This document shows, one piece after another, positions 22,592-32,262 of a DNA stretch of 64,000 bases. Source of the DNA: Burkholderiaceae bacterium (GTDB lineage Bacteria > Pseudomonadota > Gammaproteobacteria > Burkholderiales > Burkholderiaceae_C); contig CAKKRJ010000001.1 of the NCBI GenBank assembly GCA_919902775.1, positions 118,156 to 182,155 of the forward strand. Direction: 5' to 3'. The notes under the pieces are model-generated. The model worked only from the letters and a program-made list of their open reading frames with translations, did not search any database and was not told where the DNA came from. How positions within the stretch are numbered: the stretch's first letter is position 1; the number at the start of each line of letters is the position of its first letter. A program made the translations under genes and the position numbers.

Positions 22592-25500
22592 ATGTCTGAA
22601 CAATGGTTCCCACCCTCCCAGCTGGCGTTTTATTTTGACTCGAATTCCTGGGCCAAAGGCACGGCGCTGTACCTCAAAAACGAGGTGTTGTCGGCACAGC
22701 TGACGCCGGACGCCCAGGACTGGCGCGCCGATGCGCAGGTGCAGGGCTCGTTGCAAGAGCCGTACCGGGTGACGGCGCATTTGCGTGTGTCCGATGGCGG
22801 GAATCTGCAAAGCTGGCGGACCACCTGCACCTGCCCGGTGGGGCGCATGTGCAAGCACGGGGCGGCCCTGGGCATCCATCTCGCCATGCTGGGGCTGGCC
22901 ATGCGCGACCCTCTGGCGCAAGACAGCGGTGACGCAGACGACCCGGAGCAACATGCCCAACTGCGCCAGGAAAAGGCGCTGCAACAAGCGGAATACCAGG
23001 TGCGCGACTGGCTGACCCGTTTGCAAGCCGCCGATGCCCCGGCCGGTTTTTCGCTTCCCGGCAAGGCCAACGAACATTTCTTGTATTGCCTGTCGGCGGC
23101 GGCCGTTGGCCACAGGCCGGTGTTCCACCTGACCATCAAACAGGCGGTCTGCAAACCCAACGGCGAATGGGGCAAAGCCAAAAAAGTGTCCAGCCAGCCT
23201 TTGCCCAGCGACCCGATCTGGCGCGCGGGTGTGCCGGGTGAGCAGGGCATTTTTGACCTGATGAAGGCGTGCCCACCGACCAACAGTTTCAGCTCTTACG
23301 GATTTCAAAGTGCGGTCAAGTTGCAAGGCGCTGCCGCGCAACTGCTGCTGCGCTTGTGCAGCAGCACGGGTCGCCTGATGTGGGAAGACGGCAAAACCCT
23401 GCAGCCCTTGGTCTGGCGTGACCAGCCCCTGGCATTTGGTGTGCGCTGGCAAGCTGTGCCCGCGCAAGGCCACAGCCCCGAAGGCTGGAAGCTGCACATG
23501 CAGTCGGAGCCTGCCGGCGTGTTGTATGGCCTGAACGAGCCGCCCTTGTTTGTGGACCCGCAGCAGGGCATTTGTGGCCTGCTGGACACGCAAGGCCTGA
23601 GCGCCGAGCACTTGCTGCTGCTGACGCAGGCCCCGGTGGTGCCCGAGCGTGTGGCGGTCAAGTTTCAACAACAGCTGATGGACGCCATGGGCCCTTTGCC
23701 CCTGCCGCCCGTGATCGAGACCTTGCCCGAAATTCGGGGCGTGGCACCGGTGGGCGTGTTGCACATGGCGACCGTGCCCTCGCACTTGCGCAGCGAGCAA
23801 GGCCTGTTTCAGACCACATTGAAGTTCCGCTACGCCGATTGCACAGGCTATTGGGCGCACCACCAGCCGCGTGTGGTGGTCGGCCAGGGCGCCCAGGCCC
23901 GCATGCTGTTGCGCGATCTGGACGCCGAGAGGGACCTCTGGGAGCAGTTGGACGAGCTGGGCTTTCAGCTGTGGGATGACAACCTGTTGGGCATGCCGGG
24001 TTTGGAGGGCCAAGCCCTGTGGCTGGACTGGCTGGAATCGGACTTTGCCCCTTTGCGCGACGCTGGGTTTGAAGTGCACAGCCCGGAAGGTCTGAACCAC
24101 TGGCTGCGCCTGGCCGATGACGTGCACGTGCGCATGAGCGGCTCGGAGGAAGCCGGTGCCGAGGACACCTCGCCCTGGTTTGACCTGTCGCTGGGCATGG
24201 ACATCGACGGCCAGCGCGTGAACATCTTGCCCTGGGTGCCCGAGATTTTGAAGGCCATGGCCCGCTTGGGCGTGTCGGCGAGCGAGCTGGGTGATGCACA
24301 CACCGACCGTGTGCCCGCCCACCTGTACCTGCCCGATTTGCAGGGGCCAGGCTATGTGAAGCTGCCCACCGCCAAGATCAAACCCTGGCTGAGCATGCTG
24401 ATGGAATTGCATGGTGAGCGCGGGCACGACTGGGACGGTGATGCCTTGCGCCTGTCGCGCCTGGACGCACTGCGTACAGCCGCTGCGCTGGGTGAGGGCG
24501 CGGTCTGGCAGGGCGCGCACAGCCTGCTGGCGTTGGTGCAGCAGATGCGCGGCACCACTGCACTGGCCGAGGTGCCGCTGCCCGATGGCCTGCAGGCCAC
24601 GCTGCGCCCCTACCAGCAGCAAGGCCTGAACTGGCTGCAGTTTTTGCGCGAACACCGCCTGGCCGGCATCCTGGCCGACGACATGGGGCTGGGCAAAACC
24701 TTGCAAACGCTGGCCCACATCCTGACCGAAAAGCAAAGCGGCCGCTTGACGCAACCGGCCTTGATCGTGGCCCCGGTCAGTTTGCTGGGCAACTGGCAGC
24801 GCGAAGCCGCCCGTTTTTGCCCAGGCCTCAGCACCCACGTTCACCATGGCCTGTCGCGCCACGAAACGGCGCAGGCGCTGTGCCGCTTTGATGTGGTGAT
24901 CACCGCGTATTCGCTGCTCTCGCGTGACCGCGACATGTGGCTGGAAGTGCCCTGGCACCTGCTGGTGCTGGACGAAGCGCAAAACATCAAGAACGCCAAC
25001 ACCCATGCGGCGCAGGTCGTCACCGAAATCCCGGCCGTGCACCGGCTTTGCTTGTCAGGCACACCGATCGAAAACCACCTGGGCGAACTCTGGAGCCAGT
25101 TTCACTTTTTGATGCCCGGTTTTTTGGGCAGCCAACGGCGCTTCACCGAACTGTTTCGCAACCCCATCGAACGCCAGGGCAGCACCGACAAGATGGCGCA
25201 ACTGCGCGCCCGTGTGACCCCGTTCATGCTGCGTCGGACAAAGGATCTGGTGGCCAGCGAATTGCCGCCCAAAATCGAAACCCTGATGGCGGTGCCGCTG
25301 CAAGGCCAGCAGGCCGACCTGTACGAAACCATTCGTCTGGGCATGGAAAAAACCGTGCGCGAAGCGCTCAGTACACAGGGGCTTGGCAAATCGCAAATCA
25401 CCATCCTCGATGCCTTGCTCAAATTGCGCCAAGTCTGCTGTGACCCGCGCCTGCTCAAACTCAGCACGGCAGCCCAAGTGCGCGAGTCGGCCAAGCTCAG

Positions 25501-26002
25501 CCAGCTGTTGGACATGTTGCCCGAGATGGTGGCCGAGGGCCGCAAGATCTTGCTGTTCTCGCAATTCACGCAAATGCTCAGTCTGATCGAAGAAGCCTTG
25601 CCCGCATTGGGCATCCCGTGGGTCAAGCTCACGGGTCAAAGCAAGAACCGCGACGCCATCATCGACAAGTTCACCCAAGGTGAGGTGCCGCTGTTTCTGA
25701 TCAGTCTGAAAGCGGGGGGTGTGGGCCTGAACCTGCCCCAGGCCGACACCGTGATCCACTACGACCCGTGGTGGAACCCGGCGGTGGAAAACCAGGCCAC
25801 CGACCGCGCCCACCGCATTGGGCAGACCAAGAACGTGTGGGTGGTCAAACTGGTGGCGCAGGGCACCATCGAAGAGCGCATGTTGGCGTTGCAAGAACGC
25901 AAAGCCCAATTGGCGCAAGACATGTACGAAGGCGCCGTGCAACGCAAAGAGCCTTTGTTTGGCGAATCGGACTTACACGAACTGCTCAAGCCGCTGGGCT
26001 AA
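22592..26002 (+). CDS. SWIM zinc finger/SNF2-family helicase
   Basis: A 1136-residue protein. Near residues 78-92 is a SWIM zinc finger ([12 protein letters not shown]), then a long family-specific middle region. From about residue 680 there is a SWI2/SNF2 ATPase: motif [14 protein letters not shown], motif [12 protein letters not shown], motif [12 protein letters not shown], motif [19 protein letters not shown] and motif [13 protein letters not shown]. Such bacterial helicases translocate on double-stranded DNA or act on RNA polymerase complexes; the exact role is unknown. It begins 27 bases after purL and may be cotranscribed with it. A REP pair follows the stop. Confidence 0.9.
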   Translation: MSEQWFPPSQLAFYFDSNSWAKGTALYLKNEVLSAQLTPDAQDWRADAQVQGSLQEPYRVTAHLRVSDGGNLQSWRTTCTCPVGRMCKHGAALGIHLAMLGLAMRDPLAQDSGDADDPEQHAQLRQEKALQQAEYQVRDWLTRLQAADAPAGFSLPGKANEHFLYCLSAAAVGHRPVFHLTIKQAVCKPNGEWGKAKKVSSQPLPSDPIWRAGVPGEQGIFDLMKACPPTNSFSSYGFQSAVKLQGAAAQLLLRLCSSTGRLMWEDGKTLQPLVWRDQPLAFGVRWQAVPAQGHSPEGWKLHMQSEPAGVLYGLNEPPLFVDPQQGICGLLDTQGLSAEHLLLLTQAPVVPERVAVKFQQQLMDAMGPLPLPPVIETLPEIRGVAPVGVLHMATVPSHLRSEQGLFQTTLKFRYADCTGYWAHHQPRVVVGQGAQARMLLRDLDAERDLWEQLDELGFQLWDDNLLGMPGLEGQALWLDWLESDFAPLRDAGFEVHSPEGLNHWLRLADDVHVRMSGSEEAGAEDTSPWFDLSLGMDIDGQRVNILPWVPEILKAMARLGVSASELGDAHTDRVPAHLYLPDLQGPGYVKLPTAKIKPWLSMLMELHGERGHDWDGDALRLSRLDALRTAAALGEGAVWQGAHSLLALVQQMRGTTALAEVPLPDGLQATLRPYQQQGLNWLQFLREHRLAGILADDMGLGKTLQTLAHILTEKQSGRLTQPALIVAPVSLLGNWQREAARFCPGLSTHVHHGLSRHETAQALCRFDVVITAYSLLSRDRDMWLEVPWHLLVLDEAQNIKNANTHAAQVVTEIPAVHRLCLSGTPIENHLGELWSQFHFLMPGFLGSQRRFTELFRNPIERQGSTDKMAQLRARVTPFMLRRTKDLVASELPPKIETLMAVPLQGQQADLYETIRLGMEKTVREALSTQGLGKSQITILDALLKLRQVCCDPRLLKLSTAAQVRESAKLSQLLDMLPEMVAEGRKILLFSQFTQMLSLIEEALPALGIPWVKLTGQSKNRDAIIDKFTQGEVPLFLISLKAGGVGLNLPQADTVIHYDPWWNPAVENQATDRAHRIGQTKNVWVVKLVAQGTIEERMLALQERKAQLAQDMYEGAVQRKEPLFGESDLHELLKPLG

Positions 26003-26011
26003 ATAACAGCC

Positions 26012-26076
26012 TTCGGCCGCAGGGGCGGCCTCCCACAAAAACTCGCACGCTGTGGGAGCGCGCCCCTGCGCGCGAA
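26012..26076. repeat. Inverted REP pair (REPIN) after the SNF2 gene
   Basis: Two REP palindromes in inverted orientation, TTCGGCCGC...CTCCCACA at 26012-26037 and TGTGGGAGCG...GCGCGAA at 26051-26076, separated by 13 bases. The core GGGGCG/CGCCCC matches the copies in ygiQ and at 40830. It lies 10 bases after the SNF2 stop. As an RNA the pair folds into one long hairpin and could protect or terminate the upstream transcript. No REP-associated transposase (RAYT) gene is in the window. Confidence 0.85.
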
Positions 26077-26140
26077 TGTCCATTGACTTTCATCATCCGA
26101 GGCGTCGCTCTGGAGTCATGACAGTGAGGTAGGTCAGGGC

Positions 26141-26183
26141 TTTACAGGGGGTACTTCATTGGGTAATAATATTTTTATTACCC
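26141..26183 (+). promoter_or_regulatory. Promoter and palindromic operator of the CopG/PIN pair
   Basis: A perfect inverted repeat, GGGTAATAA-TATTT-TTATTACCC, spans 26161-26183 just before AGGAGG and the antitoxin ATG. A TTTACA at 26141-26146 and TAATAA at 26164-26169 are spaced by 17 bases and fit a sigma-70 promoter. The -10 sits inside the palindrome, so binding by the ribbon-helix-helix antitoxin would block transcription. The A+T-rich composition stands out against its neighbours. Confidence 0.8.
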
Positions 26184-26195
26184 AGGAGGCCCGCC

Positions 26196-26450
26196 ATGAC
26201 CACCACCGTTAAATTGCCCGATGCACTTGAAAAATCCCTGCGCCAGCGCTGCGCGCAGGAAGGCCGCAGCATCAGCGAAGTCATGCGCGATGCGCTCACT
26301 GCTTATCTGGCCCAGCCACCGGTCAGCGCATCGGCCTGGGTGCTGGGCGAGGGCTTGTTTGGGCGCTACAGCGGCGCTGAAGATCTGGCTGAAACCCGCA
26401 AAAAACAGCTGGCCGAAGTCTGGGCCGACAAGCAGTCGCAGCGCACATGA
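26196..26450 (+). CDS. CopG-type ribbon-helix-helix antitoxin
   Basis: An 84-residue protein whose first 45 residues fit a ribbon-helix-helix DNA-binding domain: a short beta strand TTTVKLP, then RCAQEGRSISEVMRDALTAY. The C-terminal 40 residues (GLFGRYSGAEDLAETRKKQL) should wrap the toxin. It is preceded by AGGAGG and an operator palindrome, and its TGA overlaps the ATG of the PIN gene. It is likely the repressor of its own operon. Confidence 0.86.
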   Translation: MTTTVKLPDALEKSLRQRCAQEGRSISEVMRDALTAYLAQPPVSASAWVLGEGLFGRYSGAEDLAETRKKQLAEVWADKQSQRT

Positions 26451-26944
26451 GCGCCGATGGCGCATCCACTGCAGGGGCCGTTGCTGTGCAAGAGCCCGGT
26501 GCCCCCTGGCTGCTGCATCCGCACGTACAAGACGCGCTGATCGACAGCGGCCCTTTGCTGGCCTTGTTCAACCGCAGCGACAAGTGGCATGGCCCCACCT
26601 TGGCCTGGCTGCAAGCCCATCCCCAGGTGCGTCTGCACAGCACCTGGCCTGTGCTGACGGAAGTGTGTGCGCTGCTGGCCCGCCGCATCCATAACGCCGC
26701 CGCCCTCGATTTTTTGCAATGGGTGCAACGCGGTGCCGTGCAACTGGATGCCCCTGCCGACTGGAGCTTGACCAGCGTGTTGGCGATTTGCCAGCGCTTT
26801 GCCAGCTTGCCCTTGGACCTGGCTGACGCCTCGATCGCCGAAGCAGCCGAGCGCCTGCACATTCGCCACATCGTCTCCATCGACAAAGACTTTGATGTGT
26901 ACCGCGACGCCAAAGGCAACGCCCTGCAAAACCTGCTGCGATAA
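26447..26944 (+). CDS. PIN-domain toxin (VapC-like)
   Basis: A 165-residue protein with a PIN nuclease domain starting near residue 30: ALIDSGPLLALFNRSD (first Asp), WPVLTEVCALLARR (Glu), LPLDLADASIAEAAERL (Asp pair) and HIVSIDKDFDVYR (last Asp). VapC toxins cut tRNA or rRNA. It is preceded by an extra stretch of about 25 residues, rich in Ala and Gly, so a later internal start is possible although no second ATG with a Shine-Dalgarno is evident. It overlaps the antitoxin by 4 bases. Confidence 0.83.
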   Translation: MSADGASTAGAVAVQEPGAPWLLHPHVQDALIDSGPLLALFNRSDKWHGPTLAWLQAHPQVRLHSTWPVLTEVCALLARRIHNAAALDFLQWVQRGAVQLDAPADWSLTSVLAICQRFASLPLDLADASIAEAAERLHIRHIVSIDKDFDVYRDAKGNALQNLLR

Positions 26945-27131
26945 GCGAATCATCAGCGCGCACCGACTTCATCTTGTCGGCCGAGATCATCGACATCACC
27001 TTGGGGCATCTGGTTTACCCGTGGTTTTGCTGTGCCTGTGCTGATGTGCCGCATCAAAAAACATGATTGGCGCAGCAGGGTGCTTGCCGTTAGCATCGGT
27101 TTTCAGTTGCAACCCTCAAGAGACAACCACC

Positions 27132-28475
27132 ATGAAACAAACATCTTTTCGCTATTGGTTCTCCAGCGCTTTTTTGGCGCTGGCCGGATGGAGCATGCCA
27201 GCTGCGCAAGCAGGCACCGTGACGGTGGTGACTTCTTTTCCGAAAGAATTGACGCAGGCTTACAAAGCGGCCTTTGAAAAATCCAACCCGGGCACCAAGA
27301 TTGAAATCTTGAACAAGAACACCGTGCAAGGCATAGCCTATGTGCGTGAATTGCCGGTGGGCCAACGGCCAGATGTTTTTTGGGCGTCAGCGCCCGATGC
27401 CTTTGAGGTTCTTTCGGGCCTGAAGTTGTTGGAACCCATTGGCGCCTTGATCAACAAATCGGCACCGGTCAAAGTGGGGGCTTACCCCATTAATTCTCCA
27501 GACAACCTGTATTTGGGCCAGGCGCTGGCCGGATACGGGCTGATGTGGAACACCCGTTATCTGACCGCGAACAAAGTGCCTGCACCCAAGCAGTGGGCTG
27601 ATTTGATGAAGCCGGTTTACTTCGGCCATGTCGCCATGAGCTCGCCTTCGCGATCGGGCACCACCCACTTGACGGTAGAGACTTTGTTGCAAGGCGAAGG
27701 CTGGGAAAAAGGGTGGAGCCAGTTGCTGCAAATCTCTGGCAACAGCGCGGCCATCACCGAGCGCAGTTTTGGTGTACCCGATGGCGTCAACAACGGGCAG
27801 TTTGGCGTGGGGCTTGTGATTGACTTTTTTGGTTTGGCGGGCAAGTACTCGGGTTTCCCAGTCGAGTTTGCCTACCCTGATGTCACCGCTGTGGTGCCAG
27901 CCAACATCGCGTTGGTTGCGGGTGCAAAAAATGCGGCTGAAGCACGCAAATTCATCGGCTATACCGTGTCGCAGGAAGGGCAAGAGTTGCTGTACAACCC
28001 GAAGATTTCCCGCTTGCCCATCTTGCCCCCGCAGGTCATGGGAAGCAAAGTCCCGGCAGGTTATCCAGATCCTTTCGAGATTGCCAAGCGTGCCAAAGTG
28101 CAGTTCAACTCGGACCTGTCCGAGACCCGCTACAACGTGGTGTCGGCCTTGTTTGACCAAACCATCACGTTCCGCCTGAAAGAGCTGCAAGCAGCCACCA
28201 AGGCCATCCATGTGGCCGAGGCGGCATTGACCCAAAAGCCCCATGCACAAGCGGCCGCGTTGCTCAAGCAAGCGCGGGAGGCGGCTTTCAGTCCCGTCGT
28301 CAACGTACAAAAAGTTGCTGACAAGGAGTTCTTGGCGGTGTTTGCGGCCAACAAAAAAGACGCTGCCGTGAGCAAGAGCGTGACGGGCCTGGAAAACCAC
28401 TGGAACAACAGTGCCCGTCAAAACTACGAGCGTGCGCGCAGCCTGGCCGAACAAGCGCTTGCGGCTGTCAAGTAA
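27132..28475 (+). CDS. Iron-type ABC transporter periplasmic binding protein with C-terminal extension
   Basis: A 447-residue extracytoplasmic solute-binding protein of the SBP_bac_6/ferric-iron group. The signal peptide runs to about AAQAG near residue 28. The mature N-terminus VTVVTSFPKELTQAYKAAFE and the PDVFWASAPDAFEVL segment are family features. From about residue 340 an added, helical, Ala/Lys/Gln-rich region of roughly 110 residues (KELQAATKAIHVAEAAL, RARSLAEQALAAV) goes beyond the usual length. Substrate is unknown: ferric iron, phosphonate or sugar phosphate are all used by this family. Confidence 0.82.
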   Translation: MKQTSFRYWFSSAFLALAGWSMPAAQAGTVTVVTSFPKELTQAYKAAFEKSNPGTKIEILNKNTVQGIAYVRELPVGQRPDVFWASAPDAFEVLSGLKLLEPIGALINKSAPVKVGAYPINSPDNLYLGQALAGYGLMWNTRYLTANKVPAPKQWADLMKPVYFGHVAMSSPSRSGTTHLTVETLLQGEGWEKGWSQLLQISGNSAAITERSFGVPDGVNNGQFGVGLVIDFFGLAGKYSGFPVEFAYPDVTAVVPANIALVAGAKNAAEARKFIGYTVSQEGQELLYNPKISRLPILPPQVMGSKVPAGYPDPFEIAKRAKVQFNSDLSETRYNVVSALFDQTITFRLKELQAATKAIHVAEAALTQKPHAQAAALLKQAREAAFSPVVNVQKVADKEFLAVFAANKKDAAVSKSVTGLENHWNNSARQNYERARSLAEQALAAVK

Positions 28476-28493
28476 CACACAAAGGGCAAGACG

Positions 28494-30245
28494 ATGACTG
28501 TCAATGGACATGCGGCACCCAGGCCGCAGGGGATGGTGCCGCCGCCGGGCATCTGGGCCGATGTGCGCCCGGGTGTTTGGTTGGCCGGTGGCTTGGTGTT
28601 GGTGTTCTTATTGCTGTTTTTTGTGTCGCCAGTGGCCAAGGTGTTTGTGACCGCATTTTTGGACGGTGACAACAGCTTGACGTTGGGGCATTTCAGCGCC
28701 TTCTTCGCGCAGGATTTGATGCGAGAGTCGTTTTTCAACAGCCTGTATGTCGCCATCATGGCGGCCATTTTTGCAGCCATGATTGCAGTTCCGCTGGCGT
28801 ATTTGACCGTGCGTTTTGATTTCCGTGGGGCGATCCTGATTCAGACGCTTGGGGTCTTGCCGCTGATCATGCCGCCTTTTGTGGGCGCGGTGGCCCTGCA
28901 GTTGATTTTCGGCAGATCGGGTAGCCTCAACCTGCTGCTCAACGACTGGTTTGGCTTCACGCTGCCGATCATGGAAGGGCTCAATGGGGTGGTCTTTGTT
29001 GAAGCGATCCACTACTTTCCCTTCATCCTCATGAACTTGACGGTGGCCCTGCGCAACATCGATGGGGCCATGGAAGAGGCGGCCATGAACCTGGGATGCA
29101 AAGGCTGGCGCTTGTTTTGGCGGGTGATCTTTCCATTGGGCCTGCCCGGCTTTGTCGCCGGTGCTTCACTGGTGTTTGTCAAGGTGTTTGACGACCTGGG
29201 CACGCCCCTGGTGATGGGCCAGACCAATATGCTGGCCCCACAAGCTTATTTGCGCATCACGCAGGTGGGACTGGAAGACCCCATGGGCTACGTGATCAGC
29301 GTCATCATGATTTTGTTTTCCATTGGCGCCATGGTGCTTTCGGCGCGTTCACTCAAGGGGCGTGATTTTTCGACCTTGCAAAAAGGTGGCGGCAGCATCC
29401 AGCGCCGTCGCCTGTCTCCCGTTGAGAGCGGTCTGGCCTACTTGTGGATCGGGCTGATTTTGTTGATCACCTTGTCCCCGCACCTGGGTGTTTTGTTGCT
29501 GTCGTTTGCCCAGGTCTGGAGCTTTTCGCCACTGCCCGATGCCTACACCACGGCGCACTACGCCACCGTGTTTGAGGAATCTAGCGGCATGATCCGCAAC
29601 ACCTTGGTTTACTGTGGTCTGGCCGCAGGCCTGGATGTGGTGCTGGGCGTCACCATTGCCTACTTGATCTTGCGGACCCGCTTGCCTGCCCGGCAGTGGC
29701 TGGATTGGATTTCCTCAGCATCTTTGGCCGTACCGGGCATCGTGCTGGCCATCGGCTTTCTGCGTTTGTTCAAGGGCGTCACCTTGCCCGGTACCGACAT
29801 GCTGCTGACCAGCACTTGGCTTGCCATCATGCTCGCGTATGCGGTCAGGCGTTTGCCCTATGCATTGCGCAGTTGCATGGCGGCATTGCAGCAGGTGCAC
29901 ATTTCATTGGAAGAGGCTGCAGAAAGTCTGGGCGCCACCAAGATGCGCAGCATCCGCCGCGTGCTGGTGCCACTCATGACGGGGGGCATCCTGGCAGGTT
30001 TTGTGACCAGCTTCATCACCGCCGCCGTGGAGTTGTCGGCCACCATCATGTTGGTTTCTGCGGAATCGCAAGCGCCCATGAGCTACGGCATTTATCTGTA
30101 TATGCAAAGTGTGGCAGGTCGTGGGCCGGGCGCTGCCTTGGGCGTTCTGGCCATTTTGGTGGTTGCCGTGGGCACCTATTTGTCGCATGTCGTGGTGGAG
30201 CGTACAGCTGCGCGCCTGACCCCCAGCAAGGAGAATTCAGCATGA
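28494..30245 (+). CDS. ABC transporter permease, fused FbpB-type
   Basis: A 583-residue membrane protein with two tandem permease halves. Each half carries the cytoplasmic EAA loop: EAAMNLGCKGWRLFWRVIFP near residue 195 and EAAESLGATKMRSIRRVLVP near residue 475. About 12 transmembrane helices are predicted from hydrophobic runs. The fused layout is the rule for FbpB-like iron permeases. It starts 18 bases after the binding-protein gene, and its stop overlaps the ATPase start, so the three genes form one operon. Confidence 0.9.
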   Translation: MTVNGHAAPRPQGMVPPPGIWADVRPGVWLAGGLVLVFLLLFFVSPVAKVFVTAFLDGDNSLTLGHFSAFFAQDLMRESFFNSLYVAIMAAIFAAMIAVPLAYLTVRFDFRGAILIQTLGVLPLIMPPFVGAVALQLIFGRSGSLNLLLNDWFGFTLPIMEGLNGVVFVEAIHYFPFILMNLTVALRNIDGAMEEAAMNLGCKGWRLFWRVIFPLGLPGFVAGASLVFVKVFDDLGTPLVMGQTNMLAPQAYLRITQVGLEDPMGYVISVIMILFSIGAMVLSARSLKGRDFSTLQKGGGSIQRRRLSPVESGLAYLWIGLILLITLSPHLGVLLLSFAQVWSFSPLPDAYTTAHYATVFEESSGMIRNTLVYCGLAAGLDVVLGVTIAYLILRTRLPARQWLDWISSASLAVPGIVLAIGFLRLFKGVTLPGTDMLLTSTWLAIMLAYAVRRLPYALRSCMAALQQVHISLEEAAESLGATKMRSIRRVLVPLMTGGILAGFVTSFITAAVELSATIMLVSAESQAPMSYGIYLYMQSVAGRGPGAALGVLAILVVAVGTYLSHVVVERTAARLTPSKENSA

Positions 30246-31339
30246 AAAAAGTCAGTGTCCAGTGCCGCGATATCCGCTTGTCGTATGGCAGCACCGAGGT
30301 TTTGAAAAACGTCAACCTCGACATCGAGCCAGGCGAGTTTTTTGCCTTGCTCGGACCATCGGGCTCGGGCAAAAGCACCTTGCTCCGCCTCATTGCAGGC
30401 TTTAATCGGCACCAGCATGGCGAGCTGCTGGTCGATGGCCGCGACATCAGCCGTCAAGAACCCTGGGACCGCAACATCGGGATGGTGTTCCAAAGTTATG
30501 CGCTCTGGCCCCACCTGTCTGTGTGGGACAACGTGGCCTTCGGCTTGGTCGAGCGCAAAGTGGACAAAGCCACCATCCGGGCCAAGGTGGGCGCGGCGCT
30601 GGAGTTGGTGGGTTTGTCCGCTTTTGGGCAACGCCGACCCAACCAACTCTCGGGCGGACAGCAGCAGCGCGTGGCGCTGGCGCGCACCATCGTGATTGAG
30701 CCGCAGGTCTTGCTGCTGGACGAGCCCTTGTCCAATTTGGACAAGACTTTGCGCGTACAGATGCGCCAGGAGTTGCTGGCTTTGCAGCGGCGCTTGGGCA
30801 TCACCACCATCTTTGTCACGCACGACCAAGAAGAGGCCATGACCACAGCCGACCGCATGGCGGTGCTCGATCAGGGCGTGGTGCAACAAGTGGGGGCACC
30901 AGCCACGCTGTATGACTACCCCGTCAACGCCTTCGTCGCTAACTTTGTGGGCACCATGAACACCCTGGAAGGGACCGTGCGCAGCCGCTACGCCGACGGC
31001 TTGGTGCTGGACGTTCCTGGGGTGGGCGATCTGAACATTCAATTGCAAACAGACCTCTTGAACAGCTGCGCCGGGCACGCCCGGCTGAAGCTCAGTTTTC
31101 GACCCCACACACTCAAAGTGGATGTGGCCGATGCGGCCCCGGATGCGCGTTACATCTGGATGCCCGGCACGGTCGAGGCGAGTGAGTTCATGGGTGAGTT
31201 CACCCGCTACAGGGTGCGCGTGGGAAGCCAGTCCTTGTCGGTTGATCAGCCGCACTTTGCGGGTCTGTCCAAATTCTCGGCTGGCGTCGCGGTGAATCTG
31301 GGGCTTGAGCCTTCGCAGATGCGCCTGTTCGCGGCCTGA
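30242..31339 (+). CDS. ABC transporter ATPase, FbpC/PotA-type
   Basis: A 365-residue ATPase. Walker A LLGPSGSGKSTLLRLI, signature LSGGQQQRVALARTI, Walker B VLLLDEPLSNLD and the switch His in FVTHDQEEAM are all intact. Beyond residue 240 comes a TOBE-type regulatory region (NFVGTMNTLEG, LKLSFRPHTLKVD). It overlaps the permease by 4 bases (ATGA). The tail domain suggests control by substrate or ligand, as in PotA and FbpC relatives. Confidence 0.9.
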   Translation: MKKVSVQCRDIRLSYGSTEVLKNVNLDIEPGEFFALLGPSGSGKSTLLRLIAGFNRHQHGELLVDGRDISRQEPWDRNIGMVFQSYALWPHLSVWDNVAFGLVERKVDKATIRAKVGAALELVGLSAFGQRRPNQLSGGQQQRVALARTIVIEPQVLLLDEPLSNLDKTLRVQMRQELLALQRRLGITTIFVTHDQEEAMTTADRMAVLDQGVVQQVGAPATLYDYPVNAFVANFVGTMNTLEGTVRSRYADGLVLDVPGVGDLNIQLQTDLLNSCAGHARLKLSFRPHTLKVDVADAAPDARYIWMPGTVEASEFMGEFTRYRVRVGSQSLSVDQPHFAGLSKFSAGVAVNLGLEPSQMRLFAA

Positions 31340-31359
31340 CAACCAGCCGCAGGCGTTGC

Positions 31360-32238
31360 ATGGAACTGCACCAAATCCGGGCCTTTGTGACGGTGGCACG
31401 CATTGGCAACCTGACCAAAGCGGCGCAAGTGCTGTGCGTGACGCAGCCCGCTGTGACGGCACAAATCAAAGCGCTCGAATCGAGTTTGGGCGTCGCCTTG
31501 TTTGAGCGCAGCAGTGGGCGCATGAGCTTGACGCGGGAGGGGGAGGCGCTGTGGCCCAAGGCGGAAAACCTGCTGAATGCCGCAGGCCATTTGCAAGGCC
31601 TTGCCCGTCAAATGCAAGGCCAGGTCAGTGGACAAGTGGAGCTGGGCGTGCCGGGTGAGCAACCCGGATTTTTGCGCTTGGGGGAGCTGTCGGCCGCCGT
31701 GCAAAATGATTTGCCCTTGGTGGAATTGCACATCCGAAGCCACATGGCCGGCGGCATGCTGGATCCGCTGCGAGCGGGCGCCTTGACCGCCGCCATGGTG
31801 ATTGCTGCGCATCCGCCCAGAGATGTGCATTGGCAAGCCTTGCGCTCCTTGCGCTATCGCATTGCGGTGCCTACACGGCTGTTCACCAGCCTGCAGCGTG
31901 GGGGCTGGAATGCCCTCGCTGCCTTGCCCTGGATGGATGGGCCGTTGGAGTCGCCGAGTCACCTCATGTTGCGCCAGTTGTTCGAGCAGCAAGGCTTGGC
32001 ACCCAACATTGCTTTGCGCACGGAAGATACGGCTGCGATGGATGCCTTGGTGGCCAGTGGTGCCGGTTGTGCCTTGTTGCGCGAAGAAGTCGCCTTGCCC
32101 GGTGTGGAGCGCGGTGATTGGGTGGTTTGGGGCCACGCGCAAGTCGATGCGCAATTGTATTTTTGTACGGCCCTGGAGCGCGTGAGCGACCCGTTGGTGG
32201 TTGCCCTGAGTTCCGTGGTGGCCGCCATCTGGGCCTGA
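31360..32238 (+). CDS. LysR-family transcriptional regulator
   Basis: A 292-residue regulator. The N-terminal winged helix-turn-helix is typical: ELHQIRAFVTVARIGNLTKA, then TQPAVTAQIKALESSLGVAL and FERSSGRMSLTREGE. A substrate-binding domain of about 200 residues follows. It lies 20 bases after the ABC ATPase gene on the same strand. LysR regulators often control neighbours, so it may regulate the transporter, but no divergent promoter places it there. The inducer is unknown. Confidence 0.88.
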   Translation: MELHQIRAFVTVARIGNLTKAAQVLCVTQPAVTAQIKALESSLGVALFERSSGRMSLTREGEALWPKAENLLNAAGHLQGLARQMQGQVSGQVELGVPGEQPGFLRLGELSAAVQNDLPLVELHIRSHMAGGMLDPLRAGALTAAMVIAAHPPRDVHWQALRSLRYRIAVPTRLFTSLQRGGWNALAALPWMDGPLESPSHLMLRQLFEQQGLAPNIALRTEDTAAMDALVASGAGCALLREEVALPGVERGDWVVWGHAQVDAQLYFCTALERVSDPLVVALSSVVAAIWA

Positions 32239-32262
32239 AGGCCACTTTTGAAAATTGGATTG

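Noticed and set aside
18563..25042. Two ~1060-1080-codon open frames on the minus strand opposite purL and the SNF2 helicase
   Set aside because: Purely antisense to well-supported genes, with no protein-like motifs; they arise from strong codon bias.
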